Source: Oscillospiraceae bacterium (lineage in GTDB: Bacteria > Bacillota > Clostridia > Oscillospirales > Oscillospiraceae). Taken from it: a stretch of 59,660 nucleotides of DNA. Both the position numbers and the translations under genes were made by a program. The notes beneath the pieces were generated by a model that was not told where the DNA came from, made no database searches, and saw only the letters and a program-made list of their open reading frames with translations. Shown here in pieces: positions 7,739 through 17,206 of this stretch (position 1 is its first letter; each line of letters begins with the position of its first letter). Where the stretch lies: positions 1-59,660 of the forward strand of contig JAGPMA010000007.1 in assembly GCA_018053145.1 (NCBI GenBank), read 5' to 3'.

Positions 7739-8431
7739 TTGTTTAGAGGTAAAAATTACAAAGAGAGCGCAAAGCTCGTAGATAAAGCAAGTCTTTATGA
7801 TCCTATGGAGGCCTTCGGTCTTGTCATCACAGCTTCAAAAGCCAAGTTTGACGAAACAGTCGAACTGCACGTAAGATTGGGTGTAGACTCCCGTCACGCA
7901 GACCAGCAGGTCCGCGGAGCTATCGTTCTTCCCCACGGCACCGGCAAGGTCCGCAAGGTTCTTGTTTTCTGCAAGGAAGAGCGTGAGCAGGAAGCTCGTG
8001 ACGCCGGCGCAGATTTCGTTGGCGGACAGGACATGGTCGACAGAATTCAGAAGGAAAACTTCTTTGATTATGACGTCGTTGTTGCAACACCCGACATGAT
8101 GGGCGTTGTCGGCCGTCTGGGTAAGGTTTTGGGACCCAAGGGACTCATGCCTACACCGAAAGCCGGTACGGTTACTCCTAACATTGCTCAGGCAGTCAAG
8201 GAAATTAAAGCCGGTAAGATTGAGTATCGTTTGGACAAGACTAACATTATCCATTGCCCCATCGGCAAGGTAAGCTTTGGTCCCGAAAAGCTCAACGACA
8301 ACTTCGCAGCGCTTATCAACGCTATAATCAAGGCCAAGCCTGCTGCTGCAAAGGGCCAGTATATCAAGAGCTGCGTTACGGCTTCCACAATGGGACCCGG
8401 CGTAAAGATCAATCAGGCAAAGCTCGTCTAA
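7739..8431 (+). CDS. rplA: 50S ribosomal protein L1
   Basis: 230 residues. The TTG start at 7739 follows AAGGAGG and matches the family N-terminus. Central motifs [21 protein letters not shown] are diagnostic. L1 forms the L1 stalk and usually represses its own operon by binding an rRNA-like mRNA hairpin. rplJ and rplL, which normally follow in Firmicutes, are absent; a hairpin and repeat cluster lie downstream instead. Confidence 0.97.
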   Translation: MFRGKNYKESAKLVDKASLYDPMEAFGLVITASKAKFDETVELHVRLGVDSRHADQQVRGAIVLPHGTGKVRKVLVFCKEEREQEARDAGADFVGGQDMVDRIQKENFFDYDVVVATPDMMGVVGRLGKVLGPKGLMPTPKAGTVTPNIAQAVKEIKAGKIEYRLDKTNIIHCPIGKVSFGPEKLNDNFAALINAIIKAKPAAAKGQYIKSCVTASTMGPGVKINQAKLV

Positions 8432-8498
8432 TCCAGAACTCAAATAAAACTCACACCGAAAAAATGCTTTAATACAAAAGCTTTTTTCTTACTTCGTC

Positions 8499-8540
8499 AG
8501 AGCTGCCCTGCTGTATAATCATACAGCGACGGGCAGCTCT
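8499..8540 (+). terminator. Terminator-like hairpin after rplA, partly inside repeat unit 1
   Basis: AGAGCTGCCC (8499-8508) pairs with GGGCAGCTCT (8531-8540), and CTGTAT with ATACAG inside it, capped by AATC. It is followed by only a short T-rich stretch (TTTCTC). It is the only candidate terminator of the rplKA transcript. Confidence 0.6.
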
Positions 8541-8697
8541 TTCTCGTCTGTGAGCTTTCTCTGAGCTCTTCCATGTGTTGTCTCATACAGCGACGAGCGG
8601 CTTTTTCTCGTCTGCGAGCCTTCTGATGCGCCCTTGGGAGCACAAGAAATTCACAATAGCGACGGGCAGCGCTTTCTCGCCTGCGGGCTTTCTTTGC
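8521..8697. repeat. Three imperfect ~45-bp direct repeats
   Basis: Units begin near 8521, 8585 and 8654 (spacing ~64 and 69 bp). Each holds AGCGACGRGCRGC, a T-rich centre, CTCGYCTGYGRGC and TTCT. GACGAG/CTCGTC arms can pair within the second unit. Read on the minus strand they would encode KARRRE-AARR-like peptide repeats, but without a credible start. They occupy the gap between rplA and deoD where rplJL would be expected. Together with 8698-8836 this 400-bp gap holds no convincing gene. Confidence 0.7.
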
Positions 8698-8836
8698 ACT
8701 ATTGGGGATTATTAGCATTAGGTACGGGAATAATACAATTCAAAAGAAACGCCTTAACAGAACTTGAATACACCGACAATTCGTGGTATTCTGTTCCAAA
8801 AGGATATGACGATTTATAATTTTGGAGGGATATTTT

Positions 8837-9550
8837 ATGGCAACACCGCACAACAGCGCAGAAAAAGGGCAGATAGCAAAAACCGTGTTAATGCCAGGTG
8901 ATCCGCTAAGAGCGAAATTCATCGCCGAAAACTTTTTAGACAATTCGGTGCTTGTTAACAATGTTCGCGGTGTTCAAGGCTATACCGGAACAAAGCGCGG
9001 TGTACCAGTAACCGTTATGGCTAGCGGTATGGGAATACCCTCAATCGGAATTTACAGCTACGAGCTCTATAATTTTTATGATGTCGAAAACATTATCCGC
9101 GTCGGAAGTGCGGGTGCGCTTGCAGACAAGCTTAAGCTCCGAGATATAGTCGCAGGTATTTCGGCCGCAACTGATTCACGTTTTGCAGAAAAATTCGGCG
9201 TTCCCGGAACGCTTGCGCCGACTGCGAGCTTCGAGCTTATTCGTCACGCAGTCGAGTGCGCGGAAGAAAAAAACCTGAACATCGCAGTGGGCAGCATCCT
9301 CTCTAGCGACAATTTTTACGGTGACGAAAATTCTTCAATGGATAAATGGAAAAAAATGGGTATACTTGCGGTCGAAATGGAAGCCGCCGGGTTATATCTT
9401 ACAGCGGCAAGAGCAGGGAAACGCGCTCTTTGCCTTTGCACGGTTTCGGATCATATATATAGACCAGAGGAAATGTCCGCTGAGGATAGACAGTTAGGCT
9501 TTGCTGAAATGATAGAGCTTGCGCTTGACATTGCTGTTAAAATGGGGTGA
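8837..9550 (+). CDS. deoD: Purine-nucleoside phosphorylase (DeoD type)
   Basis: 237 residues from the ATG at 8837, chosen because GGAGG stands 8 nt before it and the family N-terminus MATPHNSA fits. Contains the phosphate-binding PGDPLRAKF, MASGMGIPSIGIYSYEL, and the purine-site region VEMEAAGLY plus VSDH. It splits purine (deoxy)nucleosides with phosphate in the nucleoside salvage pathway. Hexameric, cytoplasmic. Next gene is ~60 nt away; no pup or deoC partner nearby. Confidence 0.95.
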   Translation: MATPHNSAEKGQIAKTVLMPGDPLRAKFIAENFLDNSVLVNNVRGVQGYTGTKRGVPVTVMASGMGIPSIGIYSYELYNFYDVENIIRVGSAGALADKLKLRDIVAGISAATDSRFAEKFGVPGTLAPTASFELIRHAVECAEEKNLNIAVGSILSSDNFYGDENSSMDKWKKMGILAVEMEAAGLYLTAARAGKRALCLCTVSDHIYRPEEMSAEDRQLGFAEMIELALDIAVKMG

Positions 9551-9610
9551 TTCAACGTTGCTAAGCACTAAAATAACGTTAAACATTTTCCAGAAACAGG
9601 TGACTGAATA

Positions 9611-11485
9611 ATGCAAATTTTACCTATCGTGTTTTTAATACTGGCCATAACGCTGGTGTTTGCGTTCTTTGCTTTATATAGCTTGCTTTTTAAAAGGGAA
9701 AACCCGGTCGCGGATGTCTATGAGCGCGAAACAGCTGGCTTAAGCTATCCAAGACGGCGCTTTCCCTTGTCCAAAATAGATTTAATTCCGATTGTTCTTA
9801 TCACTGTGATCTATGGGGTAGTTGCCTTTTACGGACTTGGGGACAAACAAGACCCCGAGAGCTTTTGCCAGTTTACTGAGAAAGGCCGATATGTCATCAT
9901 TGAGCTCCCCGAGGAAATGCCGATTTCGCGTGTTATGTACTATTCGGGGATATATACGGGTAATTATTTTCTTCAGTTTTCGTTAGATGGAGAAACATAT
10001 ACCGATGAATCCACGATGGAGCAAAAATACTCAGATATTTTCAAGTGGAACGAGGCTAAGTTGGATACTGCCTCAAAGCCAACGAAATACATTCGAATTA
10101 TAACAGATGCACATACGGAAATGGGAGAGCTTGCCCTCTATGACTGGGCAGGTAACTTGATTTCGCCGGAGACGCTGAAATATGACGCCGGCTGTGCGCC
10201 GCTTTTTGACGAACAGCAGACGATTCCCAATGTGATGACGTATATGAACAGCACGTATTTCGATGAAATCTATCATGCTAGAACCGCTTATGAAAACATT
10301 CGCAACATTACCCCATACGAGAATACTCACCCACCGCTGGGCAAGCTAATTATCGGACTTGGCATCAGAGCTTTTGGCCTGAATCCTTTCGGCTGGCGTT
10401 TTATGGGAACATTGTTTGGCGTGCTGATGCTTCCGTTTTTCTATATTTTTATAAAGAATATGTTCGGTTCAACAGCAATATCGACCTGCGGAACGCTCCT
10501 TTTTGCGTTTGATTTCATGCACTTTGTGCAGACCCGTATCGCAACAATCGATACCTATGGCGTGTTTTTTATAATTCTGATGTATTTTTTCATGTATCGC
10601 TATATCACTGCACCACGCGACGACCCATATATGAAAAAACGGCAGGAGATTTTACCACTGTTCCTGTCGGGGCTTTGCTTCGGACTTGGCGCAGCTTCAA
10701 AATGGACTGCAATATACGCAGGGGCGGGGCTGGCTGTAATTTGGGTTTTGTTCCGTGTTGCGAGGGGCAGAGAACTCGTCCTTACGGGGCATAGCGACGA
10801 ACATCGAAAAGAGCTGGCTTCAAATATTCTGCAATGTGTGGCGTTCTTTGTTGTAATTCCAGCTACCATATACTATTTGAGCTATTATCCCTACGGCACT
10901 GCTAAGGGCATGTCGGGGCTCAGTATGCTCTTGGATAAGGACTATGCTAAAATTGTTCTCGATAATCAGTCGTCTATGCTTAGATACCATGAGGGAGTTA
11001 CCGCGACACATCCATATTCTTCACGCTGGTATCAGTGGATAGTGGACGGCAGACCAATTTTGTATTTCCTTCGTTCATGCCCCAACAATATTAAGTCTGC
11101 CTTCGGAGCGTTTTTAAACCCGCTTGTGTGCTGGGGCGGACTGCTGGCTATCTTCGCAATGGGTTGGAAAACTTTTAAATTCAGAGATGGGAAAGCACTA
11201 TTTATCCTTTTGGGATACTTGGCACAGCTAGTTCCGTGGATGTTCATCACACGCATTACGTTTGAATATCATTATTTCCCCTGCCTTATCTTTCTTGTGT
11301 TGGCGATTTGCCACGTTTTCAATTCGTTTAGGCTGCGGGATGTCAAATGGAAGAGAAAGGTTTACGGAGCAACAGGTTTGTGCCTTTTGTTGTTCATAGC
11401 TTTTTATCCGGTGCTGACGGGAACTCCCATCCCAAGAGCATATTCCGATCTTTTAGCTTGGATTCCGAGCGCTTGGCCTTTCTAA
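9611..11485 (+). CDS. PMT-family (GT39) membrane mannosyltransferase with inserted ectodomain
   Basis: 624 residues. One membrane helix at the N-terminus (about 4-26) and a second near 55-72 flank a short loop; a soluble stretch of ~140 residues (about 75-215) follows. It resembles a discoidin/F5-8-type β-sandwich (ISRVMYYSGIYTGNYFLQFS, later YIRIITDAHTEMGELALYDW). The transferase core then starts with the acidic pair Asp218-Glu219 in FDEIYHARTAYE and HPPLGK (240-245), both diagnostic of protein O-mannosyltransferases, followed by about nine membrane helices. PMTs move mannose from a polyprenyl phosphate to Ser/Thr of exported proteins. The ectodomain and acceptor are inferred; a lipid or glycan acceptor is possible. 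Confidence 0.82.
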   Translation: MQILPIVFLILAITLVFAFFALYSLLFKRENPVADVYERETAGLSYPRRRFPLSKIDLIPIVLITVIYGVVAFYGLGDKQDPESFCQFTEKGRYVIIELPEEMPISRVMYYSGIYTGNYFLQFSLDGETYTDESTMEQKYSDIFKWNEAKLDTASKPTKYIRIITDAHTEMGELALYDWAGNLISPETLKYDAGCAPLFDEQQTIPNVMTYMNSTYFDEIYHARTAYENIRNITPYENTHPPLGKLIIGLGIRAFGLNPFGWRFMGTLFGVLMLPFFYIFIKNMFGSTAISTCGTLLFAFDFMHFVQTRIATIDTYGVFFIILMYFFMYRYITAPRDDPYMKKRQEILPLFLSGLCFGLGAASKWTAIYAGAGLAVIWVLFRVARGRELVLTGHSDEHRKELASNILQCVAFFVVIPATIYYLSYYPYGTAKGMSGLSMLLDKDYAKIVLDNQSSMLRYHEGVTATHPYSSRWYQWIVDGRPILYFLRSCPNNIKSAFGAFLNPLVCWGGLLAIFAMGWKTFKFRDGKALFILLGYLAQLVPWMFITRITFEYHYFPCLIFLVLAICHVFNSFRLRDVKWKRKVYGATGLCLLLFIAFYPVLTGTPIPRAYSDLLAWIPSAWPF

Positions 11486-11533
11486 ACTATATCAAATGAA
11501 ACACACTGCAATACACAGATAAGGGGACAAGGT

Positions 11534-12361
11534 ATGTTTCTTACCGATTATCACATACACAGCAGTTGCTCCGATGACGGACACAATACAATGCTTGAAA
11601 TGGCGCTTGCATCATACAGTAAGGGCGTGAAAACGCTTTGCTTCACGGACCACTGCGATATTGACCATTTTATGACAGGTGAGCCGAATCCGAGCTGCTA
11701 TAGCCACCGTGACGACATGATTCAAATGTATGCCGAAGCGCGCGACAAGGTACCGAGCGACATGAAAGTGTTTTTGGGCATGGAGTTGGGAGAGGGAAAC
11801 CATGACCCTCAGCGCGCAATAACAATCGCAGCCTCGCCTGAACTCGATTTTGTGCTCGGCTCGGTTCACAACTTGAAAGGGACTCCAGATTTTTACGATA
11901 TGAAGTTCCACGACGAGGTCTTTTGCCGAAAGCTTATCGACGACTATATGGACGAGCTTATTGAACTTTCGTTGGTCGATTGCTTTGACGTAATGGCGCA
12001 TATCGGCTATCCTGTTAGATACGCTCGCAAAGCCGGCTTCAATGTCGAGATAAACACGCAAAGCTATGGTGAAAAGCTTGCTCAGGTTTTAAGAAACCTC
12101 ATCGAAAGAGGCAAAGGTATTGAAATTAACTGTTCAGGCTTCCGCAATCCTCTAGTGGGCGGATCGATGCCGTCAGTTGATGTGCTCAAACTTTATAGAG
12201 ACTTGGGCGGCGAGATAATAACTGTTGGCAGTGACGCACACGAAGTCGGGCATGCGTGCTTAGGTCTTGCGGAAGGCTTTGACATCTTGCGAGATTTGGG
12301 TTATAAGTATGTTACTGTATTTGAAAAAAGAAAGCCGAGCTTCATTGAAATATCAAAATAA
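11534..12361 (+). CDS. hisJ: Histidinol-phosphatase, PHP family (HisJ/HisK-like)
   Basis: 275 residues. PHP metal-binding motifs are visible: DYHIHSSCSDDG, FTDHCD, the Glu of GMELGEG, a late VGSDAH. The length and order fit HisJ, which removes phosphate from histidinol phosphate in histidine synthesis. No other his gene is in the window, so the substrate is inferred from family only; another sugar or polyol phosphate is possible. Confidence 0.8.
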   Translation: MFLTDYHIHSSCSDDGHNTMLEMALASYSKGVKTLCFTDHCDIDHFMTGEPNPSCYSHRDDMIQMYAEARDKVPSDMKVFLGMELGEGNHDPQRAITIAASPELDFVLGSVHNLKGTPDFYDMKFHDEVFCRKLIDDYMDELIELSLVDCFDVMAHIGYPVRYARKAGFNVEINTQSYGEKLAQVLRNLIERGKGIEINCSGFRNPLVGGSMPSVDVLKLYRDLGGEIITVGSDAHEVGHACLGLAEGFDILRDLGYKYVTVFEKRKPSFIEISK

Positions 12362-12423
12362 GATACCTGCGATTGTTGATCTTAAATAATTACCAAAACG
12401 AGTTTCGAAAGGATTAACCCATC

Positions 12424-12867
12424 ATGATAGCCATAGGAAGTGACCACGGGGGCTTTGCCCTAAAGAAAGAAATTATGAAGCACCTTGATGAAAACGGCAT
12501 TGTCTACAAGGACTTTGGCACATACACTGAGGATAGCTGCGACTATCCAGTGTATGGTGAATTAGTCGGCAAAGCTGTTGTTTCCGGCGAGTGTGAGAGC
12601 GGAATTATCATATGTGGAACGGGAATCGGTATATCAATCGCCGCAAACAAAATTCACGGAGTGCGCGCGGCGCTTTGCCATGATTGCTATTCGGCGGAAT
12701 TTACACGCAGGCACAACAACGCAAATGTTCTTGCTCTTGGAGGACGTGTTATAGGCGGCGGACATGCGCTTAAAATCGTTGATATATTCTTGAATACTGA
12801 TTTTGAGGGCGGAAGGCACGCAAGACGAGTTGATCTCATCACGAAAATCGAAGAAGAGAATGAATAA
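12424..12867 (+). CDS. rpiB: Ribose-5-phosphate isomerase B
   Basis: 147 residues with the family motifs IGSDHGGFALK, CGTGIGISIAANK (the catalytic Cys), ALCHD, and RRHNNANVLALGGR. It interconverts ribose-5-phosphate and ribulose-5-phosphate in the pentose phosphate pathway. DeoD upstream releases ribose-1-phosphate, so a loose nucleoside/pentose link is possible. 20 nt separate it from the next small gene. Confidence 0.94.
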   Translation: MIAIGSDHGGFALKKEIMKHLDENGIVYKDFGTYTEDSCDYPVYGELVGKAVVSGECESGIIICGTGIGISIAANKIHGVRAALCHDCYSAEFTRRHNNANVLALGGRVIGGGHALKIVDIFLNTDFEGGRHARRVDLITKIEEENE

Positions 12868-12887
12868 TTTACTGCGGAGGTCGGAAA

Positions 12888-13166
12888 ATGGCAATTAGAG
12901 CAAAGGACATCTATGAGGGCAGAAAAAAATCACGCGGTCATGTAGGCGTGATTGTAGCAGTTATATTAACCCTTATCGCAGTTGTCGTTTTTGCTTTTTA
13001 TGGCTTGAGGGAATACGCAGTTTATGACGAAAACGGAAACGCGACAATTGTTCTGCCTTGGTCAAAAAAAGTTGAAACAACGGTGCCAACTGAGAGTACT
13101 GCGGTTAGTCCAAGTATAGCTCCGACCGAAAGCTCAGAAGACACAATTACGCCGAATCCGTCCTAA
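12888..13166 (+). CDS. Small single-pass membrane protein with S/T/P-rich tail, unknown function
   Basis: 92 residues, preceded by GCGGAGG. A basic N-terminus (KDIYEGRKKSRGH) leads to one membrane helix near 19-41. The outside part is ~50 residues, ending in a Ser/Thr/Pro-rich tail (TESTAVSPSIAPTESSEDT...). I recognise no family. The tail looks like an O-glycosylation substrate or flexible wall-spanning linker; a PMT-type transferase lies three genes upstream. The close spacing to rpiB supports expression. Confidence 0.65.
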   Translation: MAIRAKDIYEGRKKSRGHVGVIVAVILTLIAVVVFAFYGLREYAVYDENGNATIVLPWSKKVETTVPTESTAVSPSIAPTESSEDTITPNPS

Positions 13167-13258
13167 TTCTCGATTGTTAGTCTCCCACCGATTTTGCCTG
13201 TATGGCGGTGAGTTTCCGAAACAATTTGCTGCTAAACACAACAAAATCGAAAAAGGAC

Positions 13259-13287
13259 TTGCAAAATATTTTTACCTATGCTAAAAT
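13259..13287 (+). promoter_or_regulatory. Sigma-A promoter of rpmE
   Basis: TTGCAA (13259-13264), 17-nt spacer, TAAAAT (13282-13287). Confidence 0.8.
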
Positions 13288-13332
13288 ACAACTTGCGCTT
13301 TGAAACTTAAACTCATGAAAGAGGTGAACATA

Positions 13333-13530
13333 ATGAAGGAAGGTATCCATCCTAACTACGAGCAGACCAAAATTAGGTGTGCTTGCGGCGAAGTTATAGA
13401 AACAGGCTCTACAAAGAAGGACATAACGGTTGAGATTTGCTCTAAATGTCACCCCTTCTATACAGGCAAGCAGAAGTTGGTCGACACCAGCGGACGCGTT
13501 GAGAAGTTCAATAAGAAGTTCGGCCTATAA
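13333..13530 (+). CDS. rpmE: 50S ribosomal protein L31, zinc-binding form
   Basis: 65 residues from the ATG at 13333 after GAGGTGA; the longer frame begins with an unsupported start. Conserved [13 protein letters not shown] and [10 protein letters not shown] carry the cysteines of the zinc-binding form. Own promoter upstream and strong terminator downstream, so it is a single-gene unit. Confidence 0.96.
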   Translation: MKEGIHPNYEQTKIRCACGEVIETGSTKKDITVEICSKCHPFYTGKQKLVDTSGRVEKFNKKFGL

Positions 13531-13550
13531 GTCTGAATATAATTCGTTAA

Positions 13551-13583
13551 AAAAAGACCCGTGCTTTTGCATGGGTCTTTTTT
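13551..13583 (+). terminator. Terminator of rpmE
   Basis: Stem AAAGACCCGTGC / GCATGGGTCTTT with one wobble, loop TTTT, followed by a run of six T. Confidence 0.9.
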
Positions 13584-13657
13584 ATCTGCTTTTTAGAAAA
13601 GAGGGCAAAAATTAAATTATTGCAAATTGTGCTTGAGGGAATATGGGCGAGGGGGAA

Positions 13658-16600
13658 TTATTTAATGTTTACTGTTTTGGGCGGTATAATTTCTGAAACT
13701 AGCTCCGCACGGAGAAAACACAGCAAGCACGAGGAAACGGGCAATTCAAAAAGCCGCGACATGGCGTGGGCATAGGCTAAAACTTGCTTCTTATAGTGCT
13801 CAGTGGCCTCAGAAAGCGTTTCCGGTGTAACGTAGTCGGTCTTGTAGTCAATTATCGTTAGAGAGCCCTTGTCCTCAATACAGCAGTCTACAACGCCCTG
13901 TAATAGGACTTTCTCTTCGAGGGTATCCTTAAAAAACGTGTCGGCAGCGCAAAGCTGAGAAAAACGAAGCTCACGATGAACTGTCTTGGCTGTTTTGATT
14001 CGGTTTCCCGTATCAGAGGAAAAGAAATTTGAAATTGAGCGTCTATCCACAGCCTTTGCCTGTCTGTCGGTCAGCTGACCGAGCTTTGCTATTCGAGCAA
14101 TTTCACTTTCTATAGCAGATTGCGTTTCGGTTTGTGAAAAATCGATAAACTGCATAACGATATGTGTTGCAACGCCGCGCTCCGAAGCGGTCAACGGACG
14201 GTCATCTCCGTTGAAATCCGGCATACGAAAACAAAAGCCGCGCTGTTTTTCAAGCTGTTGTGCGTCGGAATCGGGTTCGTCCTGAGGAAGCGAGGTCGCG
14301 GTCAGCTTTGAGGGAAGTTTAATTGCACTCTCATGTCCATAGCGATAGCTCAGAATTCTTTGCAGCTCCGATAGATCCAAGCTGCTAACATCGACTCTTT
14401 CATCAACCGAAAAATTGGCGTCGATTTTTGGAGTTTCCTCATCTTGAGAGGGTATGTCGGTTGTAATTGTGAGAAGTCCGCCGTTTTCAATTAGCGCCGC
14501 TGATATAAGCCAGTGCGACATTGACGGTGAGGATTTTAAAATTTCGGGATTCATGGGAGAGGAGAGACTTGATGAGAGCTTTTCTAAAAGGGCTTGTGGG
14601 TCTTTTGAGGTGCACGAAATATAAAGTCGCTCCTTTGCTCGCGTCATCGCGACGTAGAGTACGCGCATTTCCTCGGAAAGCATTTCACTGCTCAGCCGCG
14701 ATGAAACGGCGCGCCGTGCGAGCGTTGGATACTCAATGCCGCGCTTTATATCTGTCAATTTGCAGCCCAAACCAAGAACGGGATGGATAAGCACGGGTGA
14801 ACGTAAATCCATTTTGTTAAATTCGCGCGAGGTGTTGGCAAGGAAGACAATGGGAAATTCAAGTCCCTTTGACTTGTGGATACTCATTATCGATACTGCA
14901 TTTCCTGCGCCGTTTGAGCCGACAGATGGCTCTTCTCCACGCTCTTGCATGCGTCCTAACTGCTTTATGAAGCCATAAAGCCCACGATAGCCGTTTTCTT
15001 CAAATGTCGCAGCGAATTCCAGTAGAAGCATTATATTCGCGTTTGGAACAGGGCTGTTGCTCATAGCCGCAGAGATAGCGGGGAGCTGCAAACGGTCATA
15101 AATCATACACAGAAGCTCATAAACGCCGATGTCGCTTGACAGTGCGCGCATTTCCGAGAGCGTTTCCAAGAATGCCGCGCATTTTATATTCTGCGGAGCC
15201 GCCTTTGTCAGTGCCTGAAAAAAGTCGCTGTTTCTGTCACATGCGCGTATAAGTGAAAGCTCATCGGCGGTAAAGCCAAATACAGGCGAGGAGAGCACTG
15301 CGGCAAGGGGAATATCCCTGTGGGGATTATCGATTACGGATAATAGAGACATTACAATAAGAATTTCGGGCGCTGTGAAGAAGCCTCCGCTTTGTTCGGC
15401 AAAAACGGGGATGCCCTCTTCCGCCAAAGCGCGGCGGAAAGCCGCTCCGGCGGAATTAGGTGAACGGAGCAAAATTGCAATATCGCTGTATTGTATGGGT
15501 CGCTCCAGTCCGTTTTCGAGAATGGTTTCACCACCAAGCGTTAGTCGTTTTATGCGCTGTGCAACCATGCGTGCTTCGAGATAGGTTTTGTCGGGACGCT
15601 CCTCTCCGTCTTCGGCCTGCGGTACGGCAAGGATTGAAATTTCGGCTACTCCGCGCGCGGGAGAAGCACGGTCGGGCGGTATGAGAGAGGCGTCTTTATC
15701 GTAACATATTTCCCCTAAAGCCGCGGACATTGTGTTTGAAAAAACGTGATTGCAGGCACCAAGAATGTTGACATCCGAGCGGAAATTGCGCTGAAGGAGA
15801 ATTTTCTTTGGCGCTGAATCCTCTGATACTGAAAATTCTTTGTAGCTTAAATATTTTTGTATGAAAATTGAGGGGTCGGCAAGGCGAAAACGATAAATGG
15901 ATTGCTTAACGTCTCCCACCATAAAGATGTTGTTACCGAGCTTTGAAACACAGCGGAAAAGAAGGTCCTGCACAGCGTTAACGTCCTGATATTCATCTAT
16001 CATTATCTCAGTGTAGCGAGCGGAGATTTCGACTGCGGTTTCCGTCGGCTCGCCGGTTTCTGGTTTGCACAGCAAGCGTATGGTAAAGTGCTCAAGGTCT
16101 GAAAAATCTAGAACATTATGCCGCCGCTTTTCGGCGGAATATATGCTGTCATAGGCGAGCGTTAGTTTCAGCAGAGCACGAATCGCAGGTGCGGTTGTCT
16201 CTAGATCGCTAAGCAGCTCTTCGGATAGCGTGTCGAAAAGGATACAGAGGTTTTTGCACGCATCCTTGCAGCCATCGCGAGAGGTGATAAGATTGTTTTT
16301 TCTGTCCTCAAAGTCATAGTTTTTGAGGGGCTTAAAGCGGGTAAAAGGAATTGGAAGAACAGAGGCCGCCTTATCCCAGCCTAAATCCAGCGCACGAATA
16401 AATTCCCGAAGTGCGGCCATAGTTTCGCAAAGACTTTCACCATAGGCTGCGATAATCGGCGCATTTTCGACTTTCTCGGAGTTTAGGGAGAACCAGACCT
16501 CGTCCAGCCTATCTGACCAATACTTCGCGGTTTGCTTTGCGTTTTCAATTAACTCCCTGCCCCAGATGGTGTCACATACATCTGTCAAACCCGAAACATC

Positions 16601-17206
16601 CAACAGAGACAGCTGCGCTGCCACCCACTTTTCCGGATAAGGGTGGCTTTGCATTTTTTCGTTTAATTCAAGCACTGTTTTGGAAAGACGGGAATCGTCA
16701 CGTCCTGCGCCAACGCTTTCAACCAGCGCAGCAAAGTCGTGGTCTTGCCCGATATGTGCATAGGCGTTTTCCAGAACTTTTTCAAGAGCTTTTTCCTTGA
16801 GCTCCATGCATTTGTCGTCGTCACCCACGCGAAAATCTGGAGCAAGCTCAAGCTTGTGACAGTATTCTCGGAGAATAGTAGTGCAAAAGCTGTGAATAGT
16901 GCCGATTTGTGCCTTGTAGCTGAGGGTCATTTGGCGGCGCAGTCTGCGATTTTCGGGGTCAGCCGCCGAGCGCAGCGAAAGCTCCTCCAAAATTCTGCCG
17001 CGAAGCTCGGCTGCCGCCGCACGAGTATAGGTGATAATTAGAAAGCTGTTAATATCCTTCGGCTCGGTCTTGTCCGTTACATAAGACATAAGTCTTTCAG
17101 TGAGGACTTTTGTTTTTCCGCTGCCGGCAGCCGCGGAAACGAGTAGAGATGAGCCTCGGGCAAAAACGGCGTTTTTCTGGTCGGGGGTCAGCTTTATATT
17201 GCTCAT
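13658..17206 (-). CDS. addA: ATP-dependent helicase/nuclease subunit A (AddA)
   Basis: 1182 residues from ATG at 17206 (GGAGG upstream; overlaps the addB stop as ATGA). UvrD-type helicase motifs: Q-motif LTPDQKNAV, Walker A SAAAGSGKTKVL, IDEYQDVN (motif II), VGDVKQSIYRFR (III), SIHKSKGLEFPIVFL and VAMTRAKERLY (VI). The C-terminal RecB-type nuclease ends with IIDYKTDYV. With AddB it resects double-strand breaks for RecA loading and helps degrade foreign DNA. No truncation seen. Confidence 0.97.
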   Translation of the reverse strand: MSNIKLTPDQKNAVFARGSSLLVSAAAGSGKTKVLTERLMSYVTDKTEPKDINSFLIITYTRAAAAELRGRILEELSLRSAADPENRRLRRQMTLSYKAQIGTIHSFCTTILREYCHKLELAPDFRVGDDDKCMELKEKALEKVLENAYAHIGQDHDFAALVESVGAGRDDSRLSKTVLELNEKMQSHPYPEKWVAAQLSLLDVSGLTDVCDTIWGRELIENAKQTAKYWSDRLDEVWFSLNSEKVENAPIIAAYGESLCETMAALREFIRALDLGWDKAASVLPIPFTRFKPLKNYDFEDRKNNLITSRDGCKDACKNLCILFDTLSEELLSDLETTAPAIRALLKLTLAYDSIYSAEKRRHNVLDFSDLEHFTIRLLCKPETGEPTETAVEISARYTEIMIDEYQDVNAVQDLLFRCVSKLGNNIFMVGDVKQSIYRFRLADPSIFIQKYLSYKEFSVSEDSAPKKILLQRNFRSDVNILGACNHVFSNTMSAALGEICYDKDASLIPPDRASPARGVAEISILAVPQAEDGEERPDKTYLEARMVAQRIKRLTLGGETILENGLERPIQYSDIAILLRSPNSAGAAFRRALAEEGIPVFAEQSGGFFTAPEILIVMSLLSVIDNPHRDIPLAAVLSSPVFGFTADELSLIRACDRNSDFFQALTKAAPQNIKCAAFLETLSEMRALSSDIGVYELLCMIYDRLQLPAISAAMSNSPVPNANIMLLLEFAATFEENGYRGLYGFIKQLGRMQERGEEPSVGSNGAGNAVSIMSIHKSKGLEFPIVFLANTSREFNKMDLRSPVLIHPVLGLGCKLTDIKRGIEYPTLARRAVSSRLSSEMLSEEMRVLYVAMTRAKERLYISCTSKDPQALLEKLSSSLSSPMNPEILKSSPSMSHWLISAALIENGGLLTITTDIPSQDEETPKIDANFSVDERVDVSSLDLSELQRILSYRYGHESAIKLPSKLTATSLPQDEPDSDAQQLEKQRGFCFRMPDFNGDDRPLTASERGVATHIVMQFIDFSQTETQSAIESEIARIAKLGQLTDRQAKAVDRRSISNFFSSDTGNRIKTAKTVHRELRFSQLCAADTFFKDTLEEKVLLQGVVDCCIEDKGSLTIIDYKTDYVTPETLSEATEHYKKQVLAYAHAMSRLFELPVSSCLLCFLRAELVSEIIPPKTVNIK

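Noticed and set aside
8497-8718. Minus-strand ORF with KARRRE/AARR peptide repeats
   Set aside because: It is the translation of the DNA repeats, has no SD and no usable start, and overlaps the rplA terminator-like hairpin.
8634-8819. Plus-strand ORF before deoD whose end looks protein-like
   Set aside because: No SD, begins inside repeat unit 3; the last ~20 residues may be a gene remnant but cannot be assigned to a family.
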